This document shows, in pieces, positions 35,705 to 45,422 of a stretch of 64,000 bases of DNA (position 1 is its first letter; each line of letters begins with the position of its first letter). The translations under genes were made by a program, and so were the position numbers. Under the pieces are notes generated by a model, which had not been told where the DNA came from, searched no databases, and saw only the letters and a program-made list of their open reading frames with translations. This DNA is from Oerskovia paurometabola (lineage in GTDB: Bacteria > Actinomycetota > Actinomycetes > Actinomycetales > Cellulomonadaceae). The DNA is taken from NCBI RefSeq assembly GCF_016907365.1, contig NZ_JAFBBV010000001.1:3410001-3474000 (forward strand), written 5' to 3'.

Positions 35705-35718
35705 CTCAGCATGCTGAG
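35705..35718. promoter_or_regulatory. 14-bp palindrome upstream of the TspO-like gene
   Basis: CTCAGCATGCTGAG is a perfect palindrome. A partial copy of its centre (CAGCATGC) occurs at 35692-35699. It lies between a possible -10 box (TACAAG, complement of 35722-35727) and the start codon, where a repressor could block transcription. Confidence 0.6.
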
Positions 35719-35873
35719 CATCTTGTAGGCATGGCCCTGCGCGTGCGAGACCACCGCCTACGGACGACGAGCGACCAGTCACCCCTGGATCCGCTGGTGC
35801 CGCGCGCCCCCGAGCCGCTAGGCTCCGGCGCCAGCGGATCGCATCGGAGCGGTCCCCGTCGTCGGAGAACACC

Positions 35874-37736
35874 ATGTCCACCACCCTGCGAGCAGCGCTC
35901 TCAGTCCTCATGCTCGTCGGCTTCTACGTCGTCGCCCTCGCGATGGTCGTCGGGCTCGGGGCAGCCACCGTGTGGGCGTTCTCGGAGCACGCCGGACCCG
36001 GAGCCGCCAAGCTCGGGTTCCTCACCGTGGTCGTCGCAGTCGGCCTCGTGGTCGCCCTGTGGAAGGTCGCCCGCGCCAAGCCGTCGCCCGAGCCGGGCGT
36101 CGTCCTGTCCCCCTCCGACGCCCCCGAGCTGTGGTCGACGGTCCGCGAGCTGGCCGACGTCGCACAGACCCGCGTGCCCGACGAGATCCGCCTGGTCGCC
36201 GACGTCAACGCGGCCGTCTCCGAGGAGACCCGCCTCCTCGGCCTGGTCGGCGGCAAGCGTCACCTGTACATCGGTGTCCCGCTGCTCCAGGCGATGAGCG
36301 TCGCGCAGATGCGATCGATCCTCGGGCACGAGCTGGGCCACTACTCCCAGCAGCACACCCGTCTCGGCGCCGTGACCTACCGGGGGCGCTCCGCGATCAT
36401 GGCGACCGTCCAGGAGCTCTCGGGGAACCTCGTGGGATGGTTCCTCAAGCAGTACGCCAAGCTCTACGTCCTGGTCTCGGCCGCCGTGAGCCGCCGGCAG
36501 GAGCTCGAGGCCGACCAGATCTCGGTACGTGTGGCCGGACGCTCGACCGCGCAGTCGGCGCTTCGCGAGGTGCCGCTCGTCGACACCGCCTGGACGTTCT
36601 ACGAGCGCCAGTACATCGGCCTCGGTTGGGAGAACGGGTACGCGCCCACGTCGGCCGACGTGTTCGGAGGCTTCGCACGCATCCTCGAGGCACGGGACGC
36701 CGAGCTCGCGTCGATGCGCGAAGAGACCCCCGACGAGCAGCACTCGCGCTGGGACACGCACCCGGCGATCGGTCTGCGCATCGCCGCCATGGAGAAGATG
36801 CCCGAGGGCTCTGTCACGGTCGACGAGCGGCCGGCCAGCGTTCTGGTGCCGGGCTTCGAGGAGCGCAGCGCACAGGTTGCCGGGCGGGCACTCAACATCG
36901 GCACCCGCACGGCCGTCGACTGGCAGACGCTCACCGAGCGCTCCATGCCCCAGACCGAGCAGCGCCATGCCGACCTCGTGTACCGCGGCGCGGCGCGGGT
37001 CGCGGGCCAGTCGTCGGCGGACCTCACGACGGTGCTCGAGCTCGTGCGGACCGGGCGCCTCGTCCCGCTCGTCCGGGAGTTCGTCCCCGAGGTCGCGGAG
37101 CCGGACGCCGTCGAGGCGTTCACCCCCTCGATCGAGACCCTGCTCGGGACGGCCGCCGTCCACAGCGGCGTGGGGACCTGGCGCTTGTCCTGGTCCGGAC
37201 CTGCCCAGCTCGTCGGACCGGACGGTGAACCGCTCCCGCTCGAGGAGATCGGCCGCCTGGCCCTCGACCCGGCGACGGTCGACGACGCCGTCTCGCGCCT
37301 CTCGGCGCTCGGGATCGACACCGCGCGGGCCGTCCAGGTCAGCACGACGGCGACGGCACACGGGGCCGAGATCCTCGGCGGCCTGGCGAACGTCAAGGTC
37401 GACGGGGCCCAGCACGACGTGCTCGTCCTCGACACCGGGCTCGTCCTGCGCCCCTGCCCCAAGAAGTCGGACGGTGGCAAGAACCGGCTCATCGCCCTGC
37501 TGCAGTCCGGAGAGGTCGCGGACGTCGCCGCGTCCAACAGGTACCTCGCCTTCGAGGACATCCGCGAGGCCACGGTCGTCAGGGCCGGGCCGGTCCGAGC
37601 GGACCTCACGCTCCACGACGGCACGGTCGTGCGGGTGCAGGAGACCTGGTCCGGCGAGCGCCTCACCAAGGACAGCGACCAGGCGTTCCTGGCGGGCATC
37701 TACCCCTACGTCAAGGACGAGGTCCCGGCAGGTTGA
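35874..37736 (+). CDS. M48-family zinc metallopeptidase
   Basis: 620 residues. Two N-terminal membrane helices (about 10-35 and 45-64) precede a gluzincin domain with HELGH (His152, Glu153, His156) and the third-ligand region QELEAD (about 209-214), as in HtpX/Ste24-like proteases. The C-terminal 280 residues are not part of the peptidase and contain no domain I recognise. The active site probably faces the cytoplasm, and the likely role is quality control of membrane proteins. ATG 35874 follows GGAGA by five bases. A TAGGCT box at 35819-35824 may be its promoter. Repeat copy R1 follows the stop. Confidence 0.9.
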   Translation: MSTTLRAALSVLMLVGFYVVALAMVVGLGAATVWAFSEHAGPGAAKLGFLTVVVAVGLVVALWKVARAKPSPEPGVVLSPSDAPELWSTVRELADVAQTRVPDEIRLVADVNAAVSEETRLLGLVGGKRHLYIGVPLLQAMSVAQMRSILGHELGHYSQQHTRLGAVTYRGRSAIMATVQELSGNLVGWFLKQYAKLYVLVSAAVSRRQELEADQISVRVAGRSTAQSALREVPLVDTAWTFYERQYIGLGWENGYAPTSADVFGGFARILEARDAELASMREETPDEQHSRWDTHPAIGLRIAAMEKMPEGSVTVDERPASVLVPGFEERSAQVAGRALNIGTRTAVDWQTLTERSMPQTEQRHADLVYRGAARVAGQSSADLTTVLELVRTGRLVPLVREFVPEVAEPDAVEAFTPSIETLLGTAAVHSGVGTWRLSWSGPAQLVGPDGEPLPLEEIGRLALDPATVDDAVSRLSALGIDTARAVQVSTTATAHGAEILGGLANVKVDGAQHDVLVLDTGLVLRPCPKKSDGGKNRLIALLQSGEVADVAASNRYLAFEDIREATVVRAGPVRADLTLHDGTVVRVQETWSGERLTKDSDQAFLAGIYPYVKDEVPAG

Positions 37737-37758
37737 CGCCCTGCGCCCGCAGAGACGT

Positions 37759-37815
37759 TGAGTGCGGAGCAGTTGTCGCGGATCGGGCAGATGGGCGACA
37801 ACTACTCCGCACTCA
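37759..37815. repeat. dispersed hairpin repeat, copy R1
   Basis: Arms 37759-37779 and 37795-37815 pair at 20 of 21 positions around a 15-base loop. The arm core GAGTGCGGAGCAGTTGTC is shared with copies at 45623, 53500 and 62626. It lies between the convergent M48 protease and hemQ genes, where it could also serve as terminator. Confidence 0.9.
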
Positions 37816-37831
37816 GCGGCAGGACACGAGC

Positions 37832-38566
37832 TCAGGACAGCGGCTGACGCCCCGCCCACTCGATCAGCGTGGTCCGGGGACCCGTGAAGAACGGCGTCTC
37901 CTCGCGCACGTGGCGGCGCGCCTCGGTGGCCCGCAGGTCGCGCATGAGGTCGACGATGCGGTGCAGCTCCTGGGCCTCGAAGGCCAGCAGCCACTCGTAG
38001 TCGCCGAGGGCGAAGGAAGCGACCGTGTTGGCCCGCACGTCCGCGTAGTCGCGGGCCGCGAGCCCGTGGTCGCGCAGCATGGTGCGGCGCTCGGCATCGG
38101 GTAGGAGGTACCAGTCGTACGACCGCACGAACGGGTACACGCACAGGTACGCCCCCGGCTCCTCGTGCATGAGGAACGCCGGGACGTGGCCACGGTTGAA
38201 CTCGGCCGGGCGGTGCAGGGCCGCATTCGACCAGACCGGCTCGAGGTGACGGCCGAGCTCGCTCGCCCGCAGGCGCTGGTAGGCGCCCTGGACCGACTCG
38301 ACGGTCGGACCGTGCCACCAGACCATGAGGTCGGCGTCGGAGCGCAGGCCCCCCAGGTCGTACCAGCCGCGGACCACGAGGTCGCCCTCGACGGCCGCCG
38401 GGTCGTCGCCGCCACCGACCGCGGCGAGAGCGGCCTCGACCATCTCGGTGCGCTCGGCGGCGTCGGCCGGCAGGGACTCGGCCAGCGCGAAGACCGACCA
38501 CATCGTGTAGCGGATCGAGTCGTTGATCTGCTCGTGGTCCACGGGGACGCGGTGCGCGTCGTTCAT
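37832..38566 (-). CDS. hemQ: coproheme decarboxylase (HemQ / chlorite-dismutase family)
   Basis: 244 residues, a single HemQ domain without signal peptide. HemQ decarboxylates coproheme III to heme b, the last step of the coproporphyrin-dependent route used by Gram-positive bacteria. The conserved catalytic-tyrosine segment is [14 protein letters not shown], and the proximal heme-binding part is around [14 protein letters not shown]. It lies 67 bases downstream of hemH on the same strand, so the two terminal heme steps are co-transcribed. The other heme genes (hemE, hemY and so on) are not in the window. Confidence 0.94.
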   Translation of the reverse strand: MNDAHRVPVDHEQINDSIRYTMWSVFALAESLPADAAERTEMVEAALAAVGGGDDPAAVEGDLVVRGWYDLGGLRSDADLMVWWHGPTVESVQGAYQRLRASELGRHLEPVWSNAALHRPAEFNRGHVPAFLMHEEPGAYLCVYPFVRSYDWYLLPDAERRTMLRDHGLAARDYADVRANTVASFALGDYEWLLAFEAQELHRIVDLMRDLRATEARRHVREETPFFTGPRTTLIEWAGRQPLS

Positions 38567-38633
38567 CGTCGTGCCTCTCTGGAGTGCGTGCTCCCGGTAC
38601 GTCGCCGTCCCGGGAGTCGTGCGGGTCGTCGGG

Positions 38634-39830
38634 TCAGCGGTGCAGGTCGGTGCTGCACAGCGCGGGGATGCCGCTGGGCTCGCCGTCGCGGCGCAGGCAG
38701 CAGTCCGGTGCGCAGACCGAGCGGAACGGCCCGAGCTCGCCGACCACGGCCTCCGTGAACTTCTCGTCGCGCGCGATGGCCGCCCGCTCGAGGACCAGGT
38801 CCACGAGGCCCTTGACGAAGGGCGCCCGGGTGCCGACGGTCCCGGCGCGCACCGCGGTGATCCCGAGGCGCGTCGCGGTCTCCATGGCCTCGGTGTCGAG
38901 GTCGTACGCGACCTCCATGTGGTCCGACACGAAGCCGATCGGCGAGAGCACGACGTTCGTGACGTCGTCGGCGGCCAGCGACTCCAGGTGGTCGTTGACG
39001 TCCGGCTCGAGCCACGGCTGAGCGGGCGGGCCAGAGCGCGAGCAGAACGTGAGGTTCCACTCGACCTCGTGACCGAGGCGGGCCGAGACCTCCTCGGCGA
39101 CGACGCGGGCCAGGTCGAGGTGCTGGCGCGAGTAGGTCGCGTGCGAGATGCGCGACGCGGCCTCCATGGTCAGCGGGATCGAGTGCGTGACGAACACGAG
39201 CCGGGCCTCGCGCACGTCGCCGCCCTTGGCCGCGAGCGCCTCGTACGCCTCGAGCACGGCGTCGACGTTCGCCTGCGCGAAGCCGGGGTGGTTGAAGTAC
39301 GAGCGCACCTTGTCGAACTGGATGCCGGTCGAGCCGTCGGGGCCGAGCTCGCCGCGGGCGTCGAGCGTGAGCGCGAGGTCCTCGCGGTACTGACGGCAGC
39401 CCGAGTAGGACGAGAAGGCCGAGGTCACGAGGGCAACGGCGCGCTTCGCGCCGACCTCGGCGAGCTGCTCGACGGCGTCGCGCGTGTAGGGCTCCCAGTT
39501 GCGGTTGCCCCACACGACGGGCAGGTCGATCCCGCGGTCCGCGAGCTCTTCCTCGAGCGCGGCCTTGAGGGCGAGGTTCTGCTCGTTGATGGGGCTCTTG
39601 CCGCCGAACCCGTAGTAGTGCTCGCCGACCTCCTCGAGACGTTCGTCGGGGATCCCCTTGCCGACCGTGACGTTGCGCAGGAACGGCACGACGTCCTCGG
39701 GCTTGTTGGGTCCTCCGAACGAGTAGAGGAGGAGGGCGTCGTAGGGGCGGACTTCTGCGGCAGCGGCAGGAGCGGTGCTGGTCCGTGCACCGGGTCCGGC
39801 GGCCGTCGTCTGGGGCGAGTACGAGGGCAT
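38634..39830 (-). CDS. hemH: coproporphyrin ferrochelatase
   Basis: 398 residues. After a 28-residue flexible N-terminus comes the chelatase fold ([21 protein letters not shown]). The catalytic His is in [10 protein letters not shown], and [17 protein letters not shown] carries the conserved Glu. Cys145 (SYSGCRQY) and the Cys-rich tail (CAPDCC at 373-378 and Cys392) match the actinobacterial form that binds a 2Fe-2S cluster. It inserts iron into coproporphyrin III to give coproheme, the substrate of the downstream HemQ. ATG 39830 has GAGAGGA about eight bases upstream. Confidence 0.94.
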   Translation of the reverse strand: MPSYSPQTTAAGPGARTSTAPAAAAEVRPYDALLLYSFGGPNKPEDVVPFLRNVTVGKGIPDERLEEVGEHYYGFGGKSPINEQNLALKAALEEELADRGIDLPVVWGNRNWEPYTRDAVEQLAEVGAKRAVALVTSAFSSYSGCRQYREDLALTLDARGELGPDGSTGIQFDKVRSYFNHPGFAQANVDAVLEAYEALAAKGGDVREARLVFVTHSIPLTMEAASRISHATYSRQHLDLARVVAEEVSARLGHEVEWNLTFCSRSGPPAQPWLEPDVNDHLESLAADDVTNVVLSPIGFVSDHMEVAYDLDTEAMETATRLGITAVRAGTVGTRAPFVKGLVDLVLERAAIARDEKFTEAVVGELGPFRSVCAPDCCLRRDGEPSGIPALCSTDLHR

Positions 39831-39958
39831 GTCCGCATCCTCTCAGGCGTACCTGGGGGTTCTCCGCCCGAGGAGTGCGACGCCGACGTGACATTGACGG
39901 GACAGTTCGTCAGAACGTCTCTCGACCTCGCCCGGGGCGTGGGACCGCTGCCCCGCGC

Positions 39959-41056
39959 CTACCCCTTGACCGCTCCCCCGAGGCCCGCGCCCTGCAGGAA
40001 CGTGCGCTGGAACACGAGGAACAGCAGCACCGGGATGATCGTCGAGATCGCGAGCGCCGCGAGGAACACCCCCTTGTCGGTCGTGGCCGCGATCGCGGGC
40101 AGGCGCACCGACAGCGGCTGGATCAGGGGGTCCTTGAGGACCAGGAGCGGCCACAGGAAGTCCTTCCAGCTCGCGATGATCGCGAACACCGACACCACGC
40201 CCAGGATGGGCTTGGACATGGGCAGCACGATCGACCAGAACAACCGGTAGGGCCCTGCCCCGTCGACCCGCGCGGCCTCGAAGACCTCGCGCGGCAGGTT
40301 GTCGAAGAACCGCTGCACGAGCAGCACGTTGAACGCGCTCGCGCCCGCGGGCAGCCACACGGCCCAGAAGCTGTTGATGAGCGAGGTACCCAGCAGCGGC
40401 GGGTCCAGGATCGTCAGGTAGAGCGGGACGAGCAGCACCACGGCCGGGATGAACATGGTCGACAGCACCGCGGCCTGGACCACCTTGCCGTAGCGCGGGC
40501 GCAGCACGGACAACGCGTACCCGGCCGTCGTCGCGACGACCATCTGCACGGCCCACGACCCCAGCGCGAGCCAGATCGTGTTGAAGAAGTACTTGCTGAT
40601 CTGCACCTCGTTCCACGCCTTGTCGAGGTTGTCCCACGCGATGCCGTTCGGGAAGACCGCCATGGGCGTGCGCAGGATGTCCTGCGTGGGCGTGACCGCG
40701 AACTTCGCGAGCAGCAGCATGGGCCCGAGCCCCGCGACCACGAGCAGGACGAGCAGCAGGACGTGCGTCCCGCCCATCCCGAACCGCACCGAGGGGCGGC
40801 GCCAGTCCGCGACGGACACGGCGCCGCGGTCGGCCACGCCGTCCATGGCCCGACGGCGCCGCTTGCGCTCGCGCGCCGCGTCGCCCTCGCGGCGGGTCAG
40901 GTAGGCCCTCTCGGCGAGCCCTGCCATGGAGCCGCCGCCCTGGGCCGAGATCTCCACGGGCGAGGGGTACTCACCGGGCCGGGCGGCGCCGTCGGGCGTG
41001 CTGCCGGACGCTCCGGGCGGGACGGCTGCGGGACGGTCGGTGCGCGGGGTCGTCAT
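39959..41056 (-). CDS. maltose-type ABC transporter permease, MalG family
   Basis: 365 residues. A long hydrophilic N-terminus (about 90 residues, Pro/Gly then Arg-rich) precedes six helices. The EAA loop is EVFEAARVDGAGPYRLFWSIVLP, and the C-terminus ends GAGLGGAVKG. ATG 41056 overlaps the stop of the upstream permease gene as ATGA, so the pair is coupled. It forms the membrane channel with the MalF-like partner. With the alpha-glucosidase gene at the head of the cluster, the cargo is probably maltose, maltodextrin or another alpha-glucoside. No ATPase is present, so a shared MsiK-like subunit encoded elsewhere is expected. Confidence 0.9.
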   Translation of the reverse strand: MTTPRTDRPAAVPPGASGSTPDGAARPGEYPSPVEISAQGGGSMAGLAERAYLTRREGDAARERKRRRRAMDGVADRGAVSVADWRRPSVRFGMGGTHVLLLVLLVVAGLGPMLLLAKFAVTPTQDILRTPMAVFPNGIAWDNLDKAWNEVQISKYFFNTIWLALGSWAVQMVVATTAGYALSVLRPRYGKVVQAAVLSTMFIPAVVLLVPLYLTILDPPLLGTSLINSFWAVWLPAGASAFNVLLVQRFFDNLPREVFEAARVDGAGPYRLFWSIVLPMSKPILGVVSVFAIIASWKDFLWPLLVLKDPLIQPLSVRLPAIAATTDKGVFLAALAISTIIPVLLFLVFQRTFLQGAGLGGAVKG

Positions 41057-42009
41057 GAGGTGCTCCAGGACCGGGTCAGGCGGAAGTACAGGGCGGAGAA
41101 GGCCGCGAGGGCGAGCGCGAGCATGAGCGACAGGGCCGTCGCCGCGCCGTAGTTGCCGCCCAGGCTGTTCGCGAACGCGTAGTTGTAGATGAGCAGCAGG
41201 ATCGTGATGGTCGAGTTCGCGGGGCCGCCCCCCGTGAACAGGTACGGCTCGAGGAACACCTGCGCGGTCCCGATGATCTGCAGGATCAGCGTGATGAACA
41301 GGACCCCGCGGAGCTGGGGCATGGTCACGTGCCACACCTTGCGCCACACGCCCGCGCCGTCGACCTCGGCGGCGTCGTAGAGCTCGGGCGGGACGCTCGT
41401 CAGGGCCGCGAGGTAGATGATGATCGTGCCGCCGGCCCCGGCCCACGTGGCCGCGAGGACGAGCGACGGCATGGCCGTGGTCGCGTCCTGGAGCCAGGGG
41501 TAGGGGCCGAGTCCCACCCAGCCGAGGATCGTGTTGAACACGCCGTGGGGGCCGGCGTCGTAGAAGAACTTCCACAGCAGCACGGCCACGACGGGCGGCA
41601 CGACGACCGGCAGGTACGCGAGGGCCGAGTACAGGCCCTTGTACCGCCGCACCTCGCTCATGAGCACGGCAGCCACGAGCGGGATCGGGTACCCGAAGAG
41701 CAGCGCGAGGAACGCGAAGTACGCCGTGTTCTTGACCGCGGTCCACAGCAGCGGGTCGGCGAGCACGTACCGGAAGTTGTCGAGCCCCACGAACTGGGTG
41801 TCGACGAGGTTCGTCTCCTGCACGCTCATGAGGAGCGCGCGCACGATCGGGAACCAGGAGAAGACCCCGAAGATCACGATCACGGGCAGCATGAAGACCA
41901 TGTTGCTGAGCCCGCCGCCGCGCACCCAGGTCGCGGGCGACCGTCGTCGGGCGGGCTTGTCGGCCGGCGCTTCGTGGCGTCTGCGCGCCGATGCACTGGT
42001 GGCGGTCAC
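41053..42009 (-). CDS. maltose-type ABC transporter permease, MalF family
   Basis: 318 residues with six helices, the first LSNMVFMLPVIVIFGVFSWF. The EAA motif is ELYDAAEVDGAGVWRKVWHVTMP. The start is GTG 42009, with GAAGGA seven bases upstream. It lies 271 bases after the binding-protein stop, and a large hairpin occupies that gap. Together with the overlapping MalG-like gene it makes the translocation pore. Its family is the carbohydrate uptake CUT1 group, which normally shares a common ATPase. Confidence 0.9.
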   Translation of the reverse strand: MTATSASARRRHEAPADKPARRRSPATWVRGGGLSNMVFMLPVIVIFGVFSWFPIVRALLMSVQETNLVDTQFVGLDNFRYVLADPLLWTAVKNTAYFAFLALLFGYPIPLVAAVLMSEVRRYKGLYSALAYLPVVVPPVVAVLLWKFFYDAGPHGVFNTILGWVGLGPYPWLQDATTAMPSLVLAATWAGAGGTIIIYLAALTSVPPELYDAAEVDGAGVWRKVWHVTMPQLRGVLFITLILQIIGTAQVFLEPYLFTGGGPANSTITILLLIYNYAFANSLGGNYGAATALSLMLALALAAFSALYFRLTRSWSTS

Positions 42010-42183
42010 GGAAGGTCCTTCGGGGTCGAGGAGAAGTCGAGGAGAAGAGGAGGATCACCGGTCGGTCGCCAGCGGGAGCTCGCGACCGACCGGGAGGACG
42101 AGGAGCCGGGCCGCCCGCCCGCTCTCACGAGCACCGGGTGAGCCTCCGGCGAGAGCAGCGGTGAGGTCCCGGGGTGGGGCGGG

Positions 42184-42257
42184 GGACGGGGCCGGGCCGT
42201 GGTGGGGCCTGGCGGGAGGCCGAGGGACGAGGCCGGATGGTAGGCCCGGCCCCGTCC
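42184..42257 (-). terminator. long-loop hairpin between binding protein and permease genes
   Basis: A perfect 15-bp inverted repeat (GGACGGGGCCGGGCC at 42184-42198 and its complement at 42243-42257) encloses a 44-base GC-rich loop. It is placed like the cebE-cebF hairpin and may lower permease expression relative to the binding protein. The long loop makes a classic terminator less certain. Confidence 0.6.
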
Positions 42258-42280
42258 TCCGCCTCACCCCACGGAGGGAA

Positions 42281-43666
42281 TCACCCCTGGTCGAGCAGCG
42301 CCTGGGCCTGCTTGTTCGCGTCCGCCAGCAGCTTGTCGATGTCGGCGTTCTGGTCCGTCAGCACGGCCTGCACGACGGGGTCCATGAGCGCGTAGATCTC
42401 CTGCGTCTTCTGCGACGGCTCACCGACGAGGGGCAGGTCGAACATGGTGTCGGTGTACCCGGTCATCTGGTTCAGCGGGACGTTGATGTAGTCCTTGATC
42501 CATTCCTGGTTCTCGAGGTACTGCTCCTTGCTGAACATGGGGAGCACGGGCGTGCCGACGGGCTGGTCGCTCGCGACGAGCGTCTGGGCGTCCTTGACGG
42601 CGGCGTCCTGGTCGACGAGCTTGTTGAGGTAGAAGAAGTCGATCCACTTGACGGCGGCGGCCTTCTTCTCGTCGGTGGCCTTGGCGGGCATCGCGGCGAG
42701 GGTGCCGCCCGTGAGGACGCCGGCGTCGCCGCCGTCGAGGGGCAGCGCGGTGAGCCCGTAGGTCGCGGGGTCGAGCCCGTTGGACTGGACCATCGAGGTG
42801 TAGACGTCGGAGCCCGACGTGTACATGCCGACCTGTCCGGCGGCGAAGGCCTCGTTCATGGTGCCCCAGTCGAGGAGGAAGTTGCTGCCCATGGAGTTGT
42901 CCTCCCAGCGCAGCGTCTTGAGGAACTCGAGGGCTTCCTTGGTGCCGTCGTTGTCGAGCGACTCGGTGGCCGTGCCGTCGTCGGCGACGTCCTGGACGCG
43001 GCCGCCGCGCGAGTAGGTGTTGACGGTGAGCTGCCAGCCGCCGGTGTTGTTCTGCGTCATCTGGGCGTAGCCCGCGACGCCGGGGTTGGCGTCGGCGATC
43101 TTCTTGGCGTACTCGCGGACCTGGTCCCAGGAGGTGGGCGGCGAGTCGGGGTCGAGGCCTGCGGACTCGAACAGGGCGCGGTTGTAGTGGAGGCCGACGC
43201 CGTAGACGTTCTTGGCAGGGATGGCGTAGACGTGGCCGTCGGGTCCGGTGCCGGCGTCGATGATGGCGGGGTTGAACTTGTCGGCGTAGGGCAGGGTGCG
43301 GAACTGGGTGTCGAGGTCCGCGATCTGCTTGTTCTCGACGAGGGTCTTGGCGTCGGTGAACGGGATCTCGAACACGTCGGGCAGGGTGCCGCCGGCGAGC
43401 TGGGCGGCGAACGTGGTCGCCTTCCACTCGTACTCCTCGGGCACGACGTCGATGTCGGGGTTGGCGTCCTCGAACTGCTTGACCTGCTCGTTGAAGGCGT
43501 CGATGGCTTCGGGCTCGGAGCCGGGCAGGAGGGAGACGACCTTGAGGGTGGTCTTCCCGTCGGCGGACTCGTCGTCGCCCGAGCCGGAGCTCGAGCAGGC
43601 GGCGAGGGCGGTGGCGGTGAGGGCCCCCACGAGGGTGAGGGCGATCGCGCGGCGTGTGGACTTCAT
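42281..43666 (-). CDS. maltose-type ABC transporter substrate-binding lipoprotein
   Basis: 461 residues. Signal peptide MKSTRRAIALTLVGALTATA ends in lipobox LAAC with Cys24. A Ser/Gly/Asp linker precedes a family 1 extracellular solute-binding fold (VVSLLPGSEPEAIDAFNEQV, then TLPDVFEIPF and GTMNEAFAAGQVGMYTSG). ATG 43666 has AAGGAG eight bases upstream. It lies 43 bases after the GH13 gene, so it is the second gene of the operon. It is not a close copy of the cellobiose-type binding protein at 20060. Substrate inferred to be an alpha-glucoside. Confidence 0.9.
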   Translation of the reverse strand: MKSTRRAIALTLVGALTATALAACSSSGSGDDESADGKTTLKVVSLLPGSEPEAIDAFNEQVKQFEDANPDIDVVPEEYEWKATTFAAQLAGGTLPDVFEIPFTDAKTLVENKQIADLDTQFRTLPYADKFNPAIIDAGTGPDGHVYAIPAKNVYGVGLHYNRALFESAGLDPDSPPTSWDQVREYAKKIADANPGVAGYAQMTQNNTGGWQLTVNTYSRGGRVQDVADDGTATESLDNDGTKEALEFLKTLRWEDNSMGSNFLLDWGTMNEAFAAGQVGMYTSGSDVYTSMVQSNGLDPATYGLTALPLDGGDAGVLTGGTLAAMPAKATDEKKAAAVKWIDFFYLNKLVDQDAAVKDAQTLVASDQPVGTPVLPMFSKEQYLENQEWIKDYINVPLNQMTGYTDTMFDLPLVGEPSQKTQEIYALMDPVVQAVLTDQNADIDKLLADANKQAQALLDQG

Positions 43667-43709
43667 TGTCTCTGCTCCTTGTCGGGCGGGTGTGCGGGTC
43701 GGGCGGGTG

Positions 43710-45422
43710 TCAGGCGGGGGTGGTGCCGGTCGCGTGGCCGGGCGGGGTGCGCCGGAGCCATGCGGCCGTGTCGGTGGGGAGCAGAGCGCCTGCGGCGCCC
43801 TGCTCGAGGTCGGCGCTCGTCAGGAGGACGTCGTACCCGGCGGGCAGCGGGACGGCGGGTCCGAGGTTGACGACGCACAGCACGTCGCCGCGCGTGAACG
43901 CGAGGAGGTCGCCGGTCGCGTCGGCCGTGCCGTTGCCCACGAGGACGTCGTCGGCCCACGCGAAGTCGCCGCGGAACGCGGGCTCGGTGCGGCGCAGAGC
44001 GAGGACCTGGCGGTAGAGGCTGAGCATCGAGGCGTCGTCGCCGACCTGCGCCTCGACCGACAGGTCGCCCCACCCCGCGGGCTGGGGCAGCCAGGGGTGG
44101 GCTCCGCCGTCGGGCCCGAACCCGTGGCTGGTGCCGCCGCGCGTCCACGGCAGGGGGACGCGGCAGCCGTCGCGGCCGGGGTCCACTCCCCCGGACCGGA
44201 AGTGCATGGGGTCGTTGATGACGTCGAGCGGGAGGTCCTCGACCTCGGGCAGGCCGAGCTCGTCGCCCTGGTAGACGTACAGCGAGCCGGGGAGCGCGGC
44301 GGACAGCAGGGCGGCCGCCCGTGCCCGACGGCGGCCCGCGGCCAGGTCGGTCGGCGTCCCGAAGCGCTTGGCCCCGAAAGCGAACGCGCTGTCCTCGCGG
44401 CCGTAGCGCGTCACAGGGCGGGTCACGTCGTGGTTGGACAGGACCCACGTGGCGGGGGCGCCCACGGGGGCGTGCGCGTCGAGCGTGGTCTGGACGGACT
44501 CGCGCAGGGCCTTGGCGTCCCAGGGGCGCGCCATGAAGTCGAAGTTGAACGCGGTGTGCATCTCGTCGGGGCGCAGGTACTGCGCGAACCGGGCGCGGTC
44601 GGCGAGCCAGACCTCCCCGACGAGGACGCGCGGCTCGTCGTAGGACTCGGCGACGGCGCGCCAGCCGCGGTAGACGTCGTGGATCTCGTCGCGGTCGACG
44701 TGCGGGTGCTCGCCGGGGCCGGGGTGGGCAGGGACCTCGGGCAGCGTGGCGTCCTTGACGAGCAGGGCCGCGGAGTCGATCCGGATGCCCGCGGCGCCGC
44801 GGTCGAACCAGAACCGCAGGATGTCCTCGTGCTCACGCCGGACGTCGGGATGGTTCCAGTTGAGGTCGGGCTGCTCGGGCGTGAACAGGTGCAGGTACCA
44901 CTCGCCGGGCGTGCCGTCGGGGTTCGTGGTGCGGGTCCAGGTGGTGCCCTGGAAGTCGGAGACCCAGTGCGTGGGCATCTCGTCGCCACCCGGGCCCTTG
45001 CCGGGGTGGAACCAGAAGCGCTCGCGCTCGGGCGAGCCGGGGCCGGCGGCGAGCGCGGCCTGGAACCAGCGGTGCGCGGCCGAGACGTGGTTGGGCACGA
45101 CGTCGACGATGGTGCGGATGCCCAGCTCGCGCGCCGCGGCGATGAGCTGCTCGGCCTCGGTGAGCGTGCCGAACTGGGGGTCGATCTCGCGGTAGTCCGC
45201 GACGTCGTAGCCGCCGTCGGCGAGCGGGGACAGGTACCAGGGGGTGAACCAGATGGCGTCGACACCCAGGTCCCGCAGGTACGGCAGGTGCTGCCGCACG
45301 CCGGCCAGGTCGCCCGTGCCGTCGCCGTCGCCGTCCGCGAAGCTGCGCACGTACACCTGGTAGATGACCGCGTCCCGCCACCAGGTGGGGTCGGTCCCTC
45401 GGGTCGAGTCGTCCTCGCGCAC
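43710..45422 (-). CDS. GH13 alpha-glucosidase (oligo-1,6-/alpha-1,4-glucosidase type)
   Basis: 570 residues, no signal peptide, so cytoplasmic. The GH13 barrel begins WWRDAVIYQVYVRSFADGDGDGTGDLAGV split over strands one and two. Conserved regions are VDVVPNH, GIRIDSAAL with nucleophile Asp216, LVGEVW with acid/base Glu270, and LSNHDVTR with Asp332. It would cut imported maltose, isomaltose or related sugars to glucose. GTG 45422 is chosen from the first barrel strand position, with a weak GAGGA site upstream. First gene of a sugar-uptake operon. A LacI-type gene lies directly upstream. Confidence 0.93.
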   Translation of the reverse strand: MREDDSTRGTDPTWWRDAVIYQVYVRSFADGDGDGTGDLAGVRQHLPYLRDLGVDAIWFTPWYLSPLADGGYDVADYREIDPQFGTLTEAEQLIAAARELGIRTIVDVVPNHVSAAHRWFQAALAAGPGSPERERFWFHPGKGPGGDEMPTHWVSDFQGTTWTRTTNPDGTPGEWYLHLFTPEQPDLNWNHPDVRREHEDILRFWFDRGAAGIRIDSAALLVKDATLPEVPAHPGPGEHPHVDRDEIHDVYRGWRAVAESYDEPRVLVGEVWLADRARFAQYLRPDEMHTAFNFDFMARPWDAKALRESVQTTLDAHAPVGAPATWVLSNHDVTRPVTRYGREDSAFAFGAKRFGTPTDLAAGRRRARAAALLSAALPGSLYVYQGDELGLPEVEDLPLDVINDPMHFRSGGVDPGRDGCRVPLPWTRGGTSHGFGPDGGAHPWLPQPAGWGDLSVEAQVGDDASMLSLYRQVLALRRTEPAFRGDFAWADDVLVGNGTADATGDLLAFTRGDVLCVVNLGPAVPLPAGYDVLLTSADLEQGAAGALLPTDTAAWLRRTPPGHATGTTPA

